The notes: a model not told the origin generated them from the sequence alone. A stretch of DNA of 64,000 bases from Lachnospiraceae bacterium (GCA_021770785.1 JAETQH010000013.1:17493-81492), one strand, 5' to 3'; positions 53,960 to 62,165 are shown, numbered from the stretch's first letter. Numbers and translations: made by a program.

Positions 53960-54266
53960 TAAACGGAGGCTGTTTCGTAATACAGCAGAATGCCATTGTG
54001 AAAAAACATTTTTGGGTGTGTTTTACGCTGGATTATCTGTTTCACCGTTCCTCTTGGAAAATATTTTCACTGTGGTGCCGAAGTGGACCTTTTGGGAAAA
54101 AGCTACGTTCCTGCACCATGAGGCCGATAGGTCGGAATATCTGGAAATGCCACAGCGTTAGAGGCGGATTACGATGCCATGAAGGATATTTTGTATCAAT
54201 TTTTATACAGACAAATCGAAAGCGCTGCGTCTTTGACGGATCAGGCGCACGAAAGGAGGCATACAT
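53960..54266 (+). other. Eroded, non-coding stretch after the sugar operon
   Basis: No intact gene. Fragments of reading frame exist on the plus strand, for example a short one reading ALEADYDAMKDILYQFLY (about 54155-54210), but there is no start with a ribosome site and no complete domain. Probably the remains of one or more lost genes, next to the clear pseudogene that follows. Confidence 0.4.
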
Positions 54267-54673
54267 CATGAATGACATAATGGAATTTGCCAACAGAGAA
54301 GAATTTCGCGAATGGCTCCGTGAGCATTGTTTATCAAATGATGGTATCTGGCTTTTGTTCGGTAAGGCTGGCGGCCAAAAAACTATAAAAGCGTGAGAGG
54401 CCCTTGAAGAAGCTCTCTGTTTTGGCTGGATTGACGGGCAGATGGAAAAGATTGATGATAAGACTTATAAGAAGTAATTACGGAGGAACAGGTTGCCTGC
54501 CTATCCGCATTGTTGAAGGGGTATGAACCTGCCTACACAAATTTTCAAGCCATGTCTCCATCCGTAAAGAAAACTTATACACGGGCATACCTTGATGCAA
54601 AGACAGATGCCGGACGGGAAAAGCGAATTGCCTAGATGATAGACAGGCTTAATAAAAATTTAAAACCCATGTA
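54267..54673 (+). pseudogene. Broken YdeI/OmpD-associated family gene
   Basis: The start is intact with AAAGGAGG upstream: MNDIMEFANREEFREWLREH, then LSNDGIWLLFGKAGGQKTIKA, all typical of the YdeI/OmpD-associated (bacteriocin-protection) family. An in-frame TGA at 54394 interrupts it. The frame continues as EALEEALCFGWIDGQMEKID, then a deletion of the middle domain joins it (with a frame change) to EEQVACLSALLKGYEP and SPSVKKTYTRAYLDAKTDAG, with another stop at 54634. Both ends of the protein are recognisable, so this is a decayed gene with at least one deletion and several stops. Bases 54674-54894 hold nothing else recognised. Confidence 0.8.
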
Positions 54674-54894
54674 AACAGATAAAAAATCTTAAAAAAGCTA
54701 CAACAAGCGGTATCAGGCAAGCCTTATGGAAAACAGCGAATTTGTCCGTCAAGAAGGATGTCGTGTTGATGGGATTAAAACTGTATACTGTTACATCATC
54801 TTTCCACAGAGTATTTCGGTACAGACATTTCTTTTTTTCTTTCATAAAATCATGAAGACAGGGCTGCAATGCGCAAATAAGGTATTGGGCAAAC

Positions 54895-55395
54895 TTACAA
54901 ATTAACAATCAAAAGTACAGCAATCAGCACTATCAGCAAAATGGTACAGAGAACTGCCAGACATAAAAGAATCTTGCAGGTCTTTTCACCGAATATTTTT
55001 TGCAGAAGCCCAAAGATAAGAATGCCAATCAGCCCGCCCAGCGTATTGTTAATCAAATCTGTAATGTCAGAAGCTCCGATGGCAAGTACAAACTGCATGA
55101 CTTCATAAATAAAACTGATCCCAAGGGCAGGCAGCAGCTTTTTTGCAAAGGACCAGCGGGGCTTTAACATAGAAACATAAACGCCGATGGGAACAAAGGC
55201 AAGAATGTTAGAAAAAATTTCGTCAAAATCCAGTTTCCCATTGGTAAAAACGCAGGCTCCATAAGGAATGAGGTTGACGCTGCGTATCCGGCTCAGCCCG
55301 GAGACGGAAAAATTCATTTTAAACAAAATAATCCATGTCAGCAGAGTGACATAAAGCAGAAACAGTGATAATGTGATAGAATATTCTCTTTTCAT
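54895..55395 (-). CDS. VanZ-like family membrane protein
   Basis: 166 aa with four to five membrane segments and the family pattern: N-terminal helix with LYVTLLTWIILFK, NLIPYG, NILAFVPIGVYVSML, and ISFIYEVMQFVLAIGASDITDLINNTLGG. VanZ itself gives low-level teicoplanin resistance; most relatives are uncharacterised. AGAAGGAGG precedes the ATG. It lies downstream of the VanR/VanS-like pair on the same strand, with a 104-base gap. Confidence 0.85.
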   Translation of the reverse strand: MKREYSITLSLFLLYVTLLTWIILFKMNFSVSGLSRIRSVNLIPYGACVFTNGKLDFDEIFSNILAFVPIGVYVSMLKPRWSFAKKLLPALGISFIYEVMQFVLAIGASDITDLINNTLGGLIGILIFGLLQKIFGEKTCKILLCLAVLCTILLIVLIAVLLIVNL

Positions 55396-55499
55396 ATGAA
55401 ACCTCCTTCTGAAAAAAGTGTACCAGAACAGAGTACTTTGTTTCTGTGGTTTTTCTTCGGAAAACCTTACGATTTTATGACGAAAACCGCAGGATTTTC

Positions 55500-56633
55500 T
55501 TAGGAGGCTTCCATGGGAAATCTTACCGTAAACAGGATACTTTCTTTTTCGCTTTCCGCCTCAATGCTGCCGCCGTGGAGGGTGACGATTTCCTTTGCGA
55601 TGGCAAGTCCGAGCCCGGCGCCCCCGGTGGCGGAAGATCGGGAGGAATCGAGACGGTAAAACTGTTCAAAGATATGCTCTAATTTTTCCGGCGGAATGGT
55701 CTTCCCATGGTTTCTGATGCAGATTTCCGCTATAGATCCAACTTGCTTTAAGGAAAGAAAAACCGTGCTTTTCGGGTAACTGTAATTGACGGCGTTCCGA
55801 ATCAGGTTGTCAAAAACACGTTCCGCCATGCCGGGGTCTAACAGCAGCGATATATCCCGTGCAAGGTCTAATTCCCAGGTCAGCTCCTTTTCCGAGAGGA
55901 TAGGCAGAAATTCATCGGCGATTTGCTCTAACATCCGGCTGATATTGGTGCGCTCTAATTCCAGGGTCAGAGTGGTGAGGCTGAAGCGGGTAATATCAAA
56001 AAATTCGTTGATTAAATCCTCTAACCGTTCCGCTTTCTCTAAGGCAATCCCTGTATACCTGCTGCGAAGCTCCGGAGAGAGACTGGATTCATCCCTCAGC
56101 AGGGTTAAATAGCCTATCACGCTGGTGAGAGGGGTTTTTAAATCATGGGCGAGATAGACAATCAAATCGTTTTTCCGTTGTTCCGCAAGAAGCGCCTCCT
56201 GTTTCCGCCGGGAAAGGTTGTGTTTGATGGAATTGATTTTCCGTTCCGTGGCATTAAGCTCCGGAGAGAGGGAAACATCCTCCGTCCCCTCTGTAATCAG
56301 CGCATCAATTCCCCGGTTTATCTCGTTAAAATACCGGGTAAAAAATTTAAGGTAAATATGCAGCACAATGCCAAAAATTATGATGATGGCAATCAGCAAA
56401 TAAAGGGTAATATAGTTGCGGAACACCCGCTGATAAATACTCAGAGAGAGGTCGTAATCCCCGTTAAAAAACTGTAAAAATGCCACAACACTGTCAGCAA
56501 AGCGTCCGAAGATAACAAAGTCATAAAGGAAAAATACAGCCAGAAAAGAAGCCGCTAACAGGGCAAAGGTGTTAAAAAATAATTTGGTTTTTAATTGTTT
56601 GTAATCGTCATTTTTATGCTTATTTTTATTCAA
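55500..56633 (-). CDS. Sensor histidine kinase, VanS-like
   Basis: 377 aa from TTG 56633; GGAGTGGG sits about 10 bases upstream and the start overlaps the regulator stop by 8 bases. The longer frame to 56837 is a shadow of the regulator gene. Two membrane helices (about residues 20-45 and 75-105) flank a short external loop, then come a HAMP-like linker, H-box YLAHDLKTPLTSVIGYL, N-box DNLIRNAVNYSYP, and G-box GGAGLGLAIAKEIV. Senses an envelope signal and phosphorylates the adjacent VanR-like regulator. Confidence 0.9.
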   Translation of the reverse strand: MNKNKHKNDDYKQLKTKLFFNTFALLAASFLAVFFLYDFVIFGRFADSVVAFLQFFNGDYDLSLSIYQRVFRNYITLYLLIAIIIIFGIVLHIYLKFFTRYFNEINRGIDALITEGTEDVSLSPELNATERKINSIKHNLSRRKQEALLAEQRKNDLIVYLAHDLKTPLTSVIGYLTLLRDESSLSPELRSRYTGIALEKAERLEDLINEFFDITRFSLTTLTLELERTNISRMLEQIADEFLPILSEKELTWELDLARDISLLLDPGMAERVFDNLIRNAVNYSYPKSTVFLSLKQVGSIAEICIRNHGKTIPPEKLEHIFEQFYRLDSSRSSATGGAGLGLAIAKEIVTLHGGSIEAESEKESILFTVRFPMEAS

Positions 56634-57321
56634 TGGTATATCCCACTCCCCAGACGGTTTTGATAAATTTCGGCTTACGGGGCGGTTCCCCCATTTTTTC
56701 CCGAAGCCTTGCGATATGCGCCATGACGGTATTATTGTTGTCCATGTATTTTTCACCCCACACCTCCTCGAACAATTCCTCCGATGAGACGACGCAGTTC
56801 TTATGTTCACAGAGATACCAGAGAATGTCAAATTCAATGGGAGTTAAAGAAAGCTCTTTCCCGTTCAGGGAACATTTGTGGCTGCTGCGGGAGATGGAAA
56901 GCCCCCGGAGGGCAAATTCGTCCGCTTCTGCCGGGGAATCTTCCGCCCGATTGTAGCAGGTATAACGGCGCAGCTGGGTTTTGACTCTTGCCATAACCTC
57001 TAAGGGATTAAAAGGCTTTGTGATATAATCGTCCGCCCCTAAGGTCAACCCTGTAATCTTGTCCATGTCCTCTGCCTTGGCAGTCAGGAGAATGATGGGG
57101 TAAAAATGTTCCTTTCTGATTTCCCGACAGAGGGTAAAGCCGTCCATGTCCGGCAGCATGACGTCTAAGAGGGCGAGGCTTAAGGTTTCCGTCCGGATAC
57201 AGTCTAGAGCGTCTCTGGCGTTGTAAAATTTGAAAACGCGGTAGCCCTCATTTTGTAAATATACTTCCATCAAGTCGGCGATTTCTTTTTCGTCGTCCAC
57301 AATTAAAATCTGTTCTGTCAT
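56626..57321 (-). CDS. OmpR-family response regulator, VanR-like
   Basis: 231 aa. Receiver with VDDEKE, phosphoacceptor Asp53 in LLDVMLPDMDG, and the DDYITKPFNPLEVMARVK switch region, then a winged-helix domain ending KFIKTVWGVGYTIE. Co-transcribed with the VanS-like kinase. The divergent truncated ABC transporter gene, with direct repeats before its promoter, is the probable target. No vanHAX ligase genes are present, so this is not evidence of glycopeptide resistance. Confidence 0.92.
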   Translation of the reverse strand: MTEQILIVDDEKEIADLMEVYLQNEGYRVFKFYNARDALDCIRTETLSLALLDVMLPDMDGFTLCREIRKEHFYPIILLTAKAEDMDKITGLTLGADDYITKPFNPLEVMARVKTQLRRYTCYNRAEDSPAEADEFALRGLSISRSSHKCSLNGKELSLTPIEFDILWYLCEHKNCVVSSEELFEEVWGEKYMDNNNTVMAHIARLREKMGEPPRKPKFIKTVWGVGYTIE

Positions 57322-57443
57322 GTGATTGCTTCTTTCTTGTTGCTTGTCAAACGTTATGCTGTGAGCGCTGTTAAGGGGGAATTTTGTTCTGATATTCTAC
57401 CCTGTAATTTTTTGTATCATAACATGCGGAAAAATGCAATTCA

Positions 57444-57495
57444 ATCCTGAATTTATCAAAATCCTTATAAAATCCTTAGAATTGCTTGCTATAGT
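57444..57495 (+). promoter_or_regulatory. Direct repeats and promoter of the truncated ABC gene
   Basis: ATCCTTA occurs at 57461-57467 and 57472-57478, exactly 11 bases apart, with a variant ATCCTGA at 57444-57450. They lie just upstream of an extended -10 TGCTATAGT (57487-57495) that lacks a -35. Direct repeats near one helical turn apart are typical of OmpR-family regulators, so the VanR-like protein is the likely binder. Confidence 0.5.
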
Positions 57496-57570
57496 ATTTT
57501 TGGAAGAAGGAAAAAAGTGGGCAGTGCCCGCATTTTCCTTTGGAAAACAGGAAAGAAAGGGAAAGATTTT

Positions 57571-57699
57571 ATGAGTGATTTTATTTTAGAAACAAGGCAT
57601 CTGTCGAAAACCTTCCGGCGGCAGCAGGCGGTAAAAAACGTATCGCTGGCAATTCCGGAAAACTGCGTTTACGGCTTGCTGGGGGCCAAAGGTGCATGA
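57571..57699 (+). pseudogene. ABC transporter ATPase truncated by element insertion (5' fragment)
   Basis: Forty-two codons of a bacitracin/lantibiotic-export type ATPase remain: MSDFILETRHLSKTFRRQQ, NVSLAIPENCVYGLLG, then AKGA and a TGA stop. The reading breaks inside the Walker A motif (expected GxxGxGKST), exactly where the mobile element begins. It has a good ribosome site (GAAAGAAAGGG) and a promoter. The 3' part should lie beyond the right end of the element, outside the window. Confidence 0.85.
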
Positions 57700-57702
57700 A
57701 TT
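57688..57702 (+). other. Left junction (attL) of the integrative element
   Basis: Host coding sequence for a Walker A motif is lost at GGTGCA/TGA. Large serine recombinases exchange at a short core, so the crossover lies within a few bases of 57693. The exact core cannot be fixed without the right end. Confidence 0.55.
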
Positions 57703-57731
57703 TATAGACAACTTTGCCTAAAGATTTGATA

Positions 57732-57766
57732 CCAACACGCCGCTAATCGTTACACGGCGTTGTTGG
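57732..57766. repeat. Inverted repeat at the recombinase end of the element
   Basis: CCAACACGCCG (57732-57742) pairs with CGGCGTTGTTGG (57755-57766, one bulge) across the recombinase stop codon. It is probably the recombinase terminator or an end-proximal recombination site. Confidence 0.5.
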
Positions 57767-59447
57767 CTTTTATCAGTTCAAGGTTATGTTGATTGTTTTC
57801 GATAAACTCAACAATACGCTTGTGTTGGTCGGCAAAGTTAAATTGAATTGTAATCTCGTTGTTTTCGTGGACGTATATAGTATCAATCAATTCTACCAAA
57901 AGCCCACGGTCAAGGCTTTTCACATTCTTATGTTTCAAGAATGTTGTCAGATAAGGGTTGTCGTTTCCTACGCCCTTTTCTGATAGCTGAATTTCCGTTT
58001 GCAGGTTGGCGATTATGCCTTTTACCTGCTCTGCCTGCTGTTCAAACTTGGCTTTCATTCTCGTATATTCAGCACGGGTTATGTCCCCACATTTCCAGTC
58101 CATATAAAGGTTATCTGTAACGCAGGTAAGTTTTTCAAGCTCCTTGCTGCGGTCTTTCAAAAGCTGCTGTAACCGCTTTGATTGGGTGCAGACGGTAGAA
58201 GTGTTGTTGATCTCCTTTACTACCTCTGCCATATCCCCCACAAGGGAGATTTGCGCTTGTACGGCTTTCAATACTGCTTCGTGTAAGACTTCTTCCTTTA
58301 TGACGTGCCGGGTGCATTTGTCCTTTGACTTAAAGACGTATGTACTGCAAACGTAATAAACATAGGTCTTGTTTGGCTTGTTGCACGTCTTTCTTGTCAT
58401 GGAGCGTTGGCAGTCCGCACACCTTAGCAAGCCGGAGAAAAGATAAAGCTGTTTCCTGCCCGGTGCTGTGCGGGTGTCCCGTTCCTGTAACCGCTGTGCC
58501 TTGTCGAATGTTTCCCGGTCAATGATTGCTTCGTGGGTGTTCTCCACAATGAACCATTCTTCTTTAGGCGGTGCAATCTTCTCATGCACTTTGTAGCTGA
58601 TTACCCGCTGTTTCCCCTGTACCATGTTCCCGATATACATTTCATTTTTAAGGATAGTACAGACGGTGGTAATTCCCCACATACCGTCATTTTTGCTTAT
58701 CCTCGGTGTCTGCAAATTCAAACCCTTGCTGTGCTTGTATGCTGTGGGTGTGGGTATTCCCATTTCGGTCAGCTTTTTGGTAATGCCTAACTTGCTCATG
58801 CCCTCGTCAACGAACCAGTGAAAAATATTCCTCACTACCTCGGCGGCTTCTTCATCAACCACAAATGCGTTTTTGTCCTCCGGGTCTTTCATGTACCCGT
58901 AGGGGGCAAATGCGCCGATAAATTCGCCTTTCCTGCGCTTGGTGTTGAACGTCCGGCGTATGTCGTTGGAAGTCCTTGCGGCGTAGCGGTCATTCATCAG
59001 CCCGGTAATGGGTACTTCCATTCCCTGTACTGCGTCCGGGTTCTTGAATGTGTCAAGTGACGGGTCGCCAATGCTGATAAAGCGTACCCCGTATAAGGGG
59101 AATACCTTTTCCAAAAAATAACCTTGATCGGAGTAGTTGCGGAAAGCCCTTGATAATGTCTTGCAGATGATACAGTTGACAGTCCCGGCTTCCACGTCAT
59201 GTATCAGCCGTTGAAATTCGGGGCGTTCGTAGTCCGTCCCGGTCAGCCCGTCGTCTGCGTAAACATCAACAATGATATACTCGCCCTCGAAAAATTCCTC
59301 GATATACTCCGTGATGATTTTTCTTTGGTTGGTTACGCTCAAACTTTCGTCGTTCCCGTCGTCTTTGGATAGTCTTATGTAGACAGCAATCCTCCATACA
59401 ATACGGCTTATAGTGGGTTGGTTCTGTGTTTTTCTAATGCGTGGCAT
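57750..59447 (-). CDS. Large serine recombinase, TndX/TnpX type
   Basis: 565-aa site-specific recombinase that excises and inserts the element. Catalytic resolvase domain with Ser27 in VYIRLSKDDGNDESLSV and the arginine-bearing CKTLSRAFRNY; a recombinase domain (about 165-290); a zinc ribbon with CADCQRSM and CSTYVFKSKDKC; and a C-terminal coiled coil. It reads toward the left junction, the usual place for these genes. An extended -10 promoter lies upstream. Confidence 0.94.
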   Translation of the reverse strand: MPRIRKTQNQPTISRIVWRIAVYIRLSKDDGNDESLSVTNQRKIITEYIEEFFEGEYIIVDVYADDGLTGTDYERPEFQRLIHDVEAGTVNCIICKTLSRAFRNYSDQGYFLEKVFPLYGVRFISIGDPSLDTFKNPDAVQGMEVPITGLMNDRYAARTSNDIRRTFNTKRRKGEFIGAFAPYGYMKDPEDKNAFVVDEEAAEVVRNIFHWFVDEGMSKLGITKKLTEMGIPTPTAYKHSKGLNLQTPRISKNDGMWGITTVCTILKNEMYIGNMVQGKQRVISYKVHEKIAPPKEEWFIVENTHEAIIDRETFDKAQRLQERDTRTAPGRKQLYLFSGLLRCADCQRSMTRKTCNKPNKTYVYYVCSTYVFKSKDKCTRHVIKEEVLHEAVLKAVQAQISLVGDMAEVVKEINNTSTVCTQSKRLQQLLKDRSKELEKLTCVTDNLYMDWKCGDITRAEYTRMKAKFEQQAEQVKGIIANLQTEIQLSEKGVGNDNPYLTTFLKHKNVKSLDRGLLVELIDTIYVHENNEITIQFNFADQHKRIVEFIENNQHNLELIKANNAV

Positions 59448-59479
59448 TTGTCCTCCAATCCCCCTATAACCACACGTCT

Positions 59480-59508
59480 ATTATACCATAGAACGGAGAT
59501 TATTTCAG
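59480..59508 (-). promoter_or_regulatory. Promoter of the serine recombinase gene
   Basis: On the minus strand a perfect extended -10 TGGTATAAT (59488-59480) with CTGAAA (59508-59503) 17 bases upstream, about 35 bases before the recombinase ATG at 59447. Confidence 0.6.
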
Positions 59509-59526
59509 CATTTTTCAACATATTTT

Positions 59527-59787
59527 TCAACCTTTTTTCAGACCGCCGAAAAAGCTGATTAAGTGGGAATTGAGGTCATTTCCCGCAGGCGCAAAGGACA
59601 GACGGACGACTGTTTCCCCGCAGCGGAAACAATACGGGTTCTTTATCTGTTCAAGGTACGCTTTCATGCGTTCCGTGGCAGAAAGCCCCGTGTCAATGGA
59701 AACATGGTTTATGTCCGTCAGTTGTGAGGGGTCGGTCGTATCTGTCCCCTGCCTGCTCATAAAGTCCAGTTGTTCACTATTTATCAT
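59527..59787 (-). CDS. Small element protein (DUF6870-like)
   Basis: 86 aa from ATG 59787, with GAAAGGAGGG upstream; the longer frame to 59910 has no such site. Sequence features: TGTDTTDPSQ-like polar start, IDTGLSATERMKAYLEQIKNPYCFRCGE with a CxxC pair, and a C-terminal SFFGGLKKG. It resembles small proteins found next to the recombinase in Tn1549-like elements; role unknown. Confidence 0.7.
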   Translation of the reverse strand: MINSEQLDFMSRQGTDTTDPSQLTDINHVSIDTGLSATERMKAYLEQIKNPYCFRCGETVVRLSFAPAGNDLNSHLISFFGGLKKG

Positions 59788-60209
59788 TGGCAGCCCTCCT
59801 TTCAAATATCTTTGGATTGCTGTTGTTGGTTTTATTGAATGGGCGAAACGGACGGCTTGGCAGCTCCACGGGACTTGCACCCCTCTCATTCCTATGAGTA
59901 GCCGTGTCATACGGGTGTATCATTATGCCAATGTGCGGGTCATGGCGGCGGCAGTTTCCACTTTGCCGCCTGCGGTTCACTGATAATAAGTCGCTCGCCC
60001 CTTGTCGGGGGTCTTGGCGTATCAGCCCGCAGGCTCGCCGCACATTGAACGTGTCCGTTTGCCCTATGCTGCGCCGTGCGCTTTCTTTGTCAAAGTTCCG
60101 GGGCTTGTCAGCCCGCAAAGGCACACCATGTAGATATGCTTTTGCGGAATGGCAGGAAACAGCGGGCGGTCAGCCCGCCCGTGCTTTTGGCTCTCTTTTG
60201 TTCTTTCCT
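59788..60209 (-). other. GC-rich spacer in the element with a doubtful 115-codon frame
   Basis: A minus-strand frame (59777-60124) begins MPLRADKPRNFDKE and is Arg/Pro/Asn-rich, without a ribosome site or recognised domain and overlapping the next gene start. A GGGCGG/CCGCCC-type hairpin lies near 60163-60180. Best described as leader or spacer of the recombinase-side genes; coding is possible but unsupported. Confidence 0.35.
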
Positions 60210-60476
60210 TTAAGCAACCTTAAAGGTCATTACCGTAATAATCAGCTTGGTTTCCAGTCTGCGCCGCAGTTCCATATCAAGCCACGGGTGGGGGCAGCCC
60301 GTTTCGTCATACATGGTTCGTGTTGACAGTGTGTTGATGTAGCCCTCGTAATATTTCAACACGGTATTCATTGCGTCCACGTCCCCGGAAACAGCCGACA
60401 CAATCACGGGGTAAGGGAGTAAACCTTTGCCGCCCTGCAAGTGCGGCGTGTTGGCAGTCGTTTCATTCATCAGCAT
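60210..60476 (-). CDS. Helix-turn-helix protein, Tn916 Orf8-like
   Basis: 88 aa. Core VIVSAVSGDVDAMNTVLKYYEGYINTLSTR matches the HTH_16 family found with the sigma-like gene in Tn916-type elements, ending DMELRRRLETKLIITVMTFK. Overlaps the sigma-like gene by 14 bases, so the two are made together. Thought to regulate element excision and transfer. Confidence 0.85.
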   Translation of the reverse strand: MLMNETTANTPHLQGGKGLLPYPVIVSAVSGDVDAMNTVLKYYEGYINTLSTRTMYDETGCPHPWLDMELRRRLETKLIITVMTFKVA

Positions 60477-60888
60477 TTCCCTCCATGAATTTTTTTAGTT
60501 CCTGCAAAGAGCTTGTACGGCGGTAGGCTACCGTCCGGCGCAAGAGGTTCAAGTGCGCTGCGATCTCCGGGTCGTTCATTCCCAAAAAGTAATAGAGCAG
60601 AATGATTTCAAGCCTGTCCTTTGGCAAGGTCTTTAGTGCTTCGGCTAAAAGCCCGTCCGCAATGAAAATCTCAAATCCCCTTGCTTCAAAGCGGTATGTA
60701 TCTTTGAAATACTCGTCCCATACGGCTAACTGTGCAAGCGTCCCCTGCGGGAGCATGGAAAAGGGTATCTCATACTGCCTAAGTACATTCATGCGCCTGT
60801 GGTAGTCGCTGCTTTCGTTCTTCAAAATGCGTTTGCAGTATGCGTCAAAGCTGTGCTGCTTGTGCTTTTCTTTCGGGTCTGGCTTCAT
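60463..60888 (-). CDS. Sigma-70-like protein, Tn916 Orf7-like
   Basis: 141 aa from ATG 60888 (GGGGAGGTGGC upstream). N-terminal HSFDAYCKRILKNES and C-terminal region-4-like HTH: LPKDRLEIILLYYFLGMNDPEIAAHLNLLRRTVAYRR. The frame that extends to 61032 reads through a repeated 39-bp sequence and is not coding. It is a regulator of element gene expression, paired with the HTH gene that follows. Confidence 0.85.
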   Translation of the reverse strand: MKPDPKEKHKQHSFDAYCKRILKNESSDYHRRMNVLRQYEIPFSMLPQGTLAQLAVWDEYFKDTYRFEARGFEIFIADGLLAEALKTLPKDRLEIILLYYFLGMNDPEIAAHLNLLRRTVAYRRTSSLQELKKFMEGNADE

Positions 60889-60937
60889 GCTGCCACCTCC
60901 CCACGCCTGCGGAAAAAGTCTGTGTTTTTTTCCCGTG

Positions 60938-60976
60938 CTGTTATTACTACGCACTGGAAGCCAAAAATGGCAAACT
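60938..60976 (-). repeat. 39-bp inverted repeat, copy A
   Basis: Begins CTGTTATTACTACGCACTGG, ends ATGGCAAACT, and matches the reverse complement of 62166-62204 at 36 of 39 positions. An AT-rich palindromic stretch with AAAATTTTC words follows both copies. The rest of 60977-61409 holds the terminator-like stem CCCG...CGGG near 61020-61040 and no convincing gene. Confidence 0.75.
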
Positions 60977-61363
60977 TTTTCAAAAAAATTTTCAAAAACT
61001 TTTCGACAAAGCATAAAAAAGCCCGGCTGCAAATGTTTATCAGTCGGGTGTGTTGAGAGGGTTGTTGTCGTTGGTAAATCGGCGTTTCCCGTGCAAAATG
61101 CGGGGCGTTTTTTCGGGTGTAGCTGCCACTAAGAATTTTTTTATGGATAGGCTGCACCTCCTTGATTTTTTGGGAAAGGGCTTGTGCCGCTTTCCAGTAA
61201 AAAATGTTACAGCGGCAATATCACGTTTCTATCATGTTTCTATCGGGATTGTATCAAGCCTTTCTGCAAAGCATGACATTTTTCCACATGGGGGAAAGCG
61301 TAAAAATGCCACCGTAGGGAAGCCCTGCGGCGGCAGAAATAAAGGGATTGGGGCAAGAAAAAA

Positions 61364-61390
61364 CAGCCGGAGCTTTCCCGGCTGCCCGTG
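61364..61390 (-). terminator. Terminator of the XRE repressor gene
   Basis: On the minus strand CAGCCGG (61385-61379) pairs with CCGGCTG (61371-61365) and is followed by TTTTTT. Confidence 0.8.
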
Positions 61391-61409
61391 TAATTTTTTG
61401 TCGCCCATT

Positions 61410-61622
61410 TCAGAAATGGTTATCATCTTCGATATGCTCCATTATATCCTCGACATTGCAATGCAGGATATTACATAGCCTGTCTATCGTGTTGGTCTGT
61501 ACGTTCTTATTCTTCCGTAATCTATCCAGTTGGGAACGGTTTACATTGTGGTATGTGTAAAGGTCATACTGTGTTACGCCCTTTTCCCGCATGGTTTCCC
61601 AAAGTCGGTCATATTTTATCAT
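61410..61622 (-). CDS. XRE (Cro/CI) family repressor
   Basis: 70 aa, a single HTH_XRE domain: YDRLWETMREKGVTQYDLY, recognition helix NVNRSQLDRLRKN, and a closing ILHCNVEDIMEHIED. It is divergent from the small-protein/SymE genes, with an inverted-repeat operator between, so it likely controls both directions and the switch to transfer. Confidence 0.9.
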   Translation of the reverse strand: MIKYDRLWETMREKGVTQYDLYTYHNVNRSQLDRLRKNKNVQTNTIDRLCNILHCNVEDIMEHIEDDNHF

Positions 61623-61691
61623 TTTTTCGCCTGCCTTTTTTCAGTTTGGTACTTGTATAAAGTCAATTATCCATGTAAAATTAGCTTTATG

Positions 61692-61715
61692 ATAGTGTTC
61701 GTGCAATGACACTAT
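61692..61715. promoter_or_regulatory. Putative XRE operator
   Basis: ATAGTGT (61692-61698) and ACACTAT (61709-61715) form a perfect inverted repeat, followed by TATACAAT-like -10 sequence for the plus-strand genes. It lies between the divergent repressor and small-protein genes. Confidence 0.6.
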
Positions 61716-61739
61716 ACAATTCACGAAAGGAGATAAAAA

Positions 61740-61895
61740 ATGTCACTTAACGATTTTAAGGACTGGCTGTTTAACTTACTGAATGAGGTGGACGCTGATA
61801 CACTTTCAGACATTGAAACAAAAGATAAACTGAATACATTTCAGTTAAGCATGGCAGACGGCGGCGTGTTTGAAATTGAGTGCCGGGAAGTATAG
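61740..61895 (+). CDS. Small acidic element protein, 51 aa
   Basis: Begins MSLNDFKDWLFNLLNEVDAD and ends FEIECREV, with ACGAAAGGAGAT before the ATG. The start, strong ribosome site and operator upstream make it a credible gene although it is short. Family unknown; it resembles small conserved ORFs next to XRE regulators in Tn1549-like elements. Confidence 0.7.
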   Translation: MSLNDFKDWLFNLLNEVDADTLSDIETKDKLNTFQLSMADGGVFEIECREV

Positions 61896-61902
61896 GGGGC
61901 AT

Positions 61903-62088
61903 ATGGAAAAAGGCAGCAGAAAACTAACCGTGTACGGAAAGACAAAGCAATTCAATCAGACTGTCCCGCAGATCAGATTTGAGGGGCAATGGCTAAAGGC
62001 TCTCGGCTTTTCAGAGGGGGACAAGATAAAACTGGATTGTGAGGAAAACAGAATAACAATCACGAAGCTATCAGAGGAAAACGGGTAA
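61903..62088 (+). CDS. SymE-like small protein
   Basis: 61 aa from ATG 61903, 7 bases after the previous stop and preceded by AGGGGGC. Core KLTVYGKTKQFNQ, VPQIRFEGQWLKALGFSEGD, and IKLDCEENRITITKL match the SymE/SpoVT-AbrB-like fold of SymE-type I toxins. In mobile elements such proteins may instead regulate transcription. Activity unknown. Confidence 0.7.
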   Translation: MEKGSRKLTVYGKTKQFNQTVPQIRFEGQWLKALGFSEGDKIKLDCEENRITITKLSEENG

Positions 62089-62165
62089 CGGTTAAGGGGG
62101 AAAGCCATAGATAAAGCAGGCTGTCCCTCTTTTCTTTTTGTGAAAATTTCAAAAACTTTTCTCAT

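Noticed and set aside
56634..56837. N-terminal extension of the VanS-like kinase
   Set aside because: Overlaps the regulator gene in another frame; TTG 56633 has the ribosome site and gives the correct kinase length.
54895..57321. VanR/VanS/VanZ-like genes as a vancomycin-resistance operon
   Set aside because: No vanH, ligase or vanX genes are present; these families are common outside glycopeptide resistance.
61050..61478. 142-codon plus-strand frame in the element
   Set aside because: Runs antisense through the XRE gene terminator and 3' end; no recognised domain.
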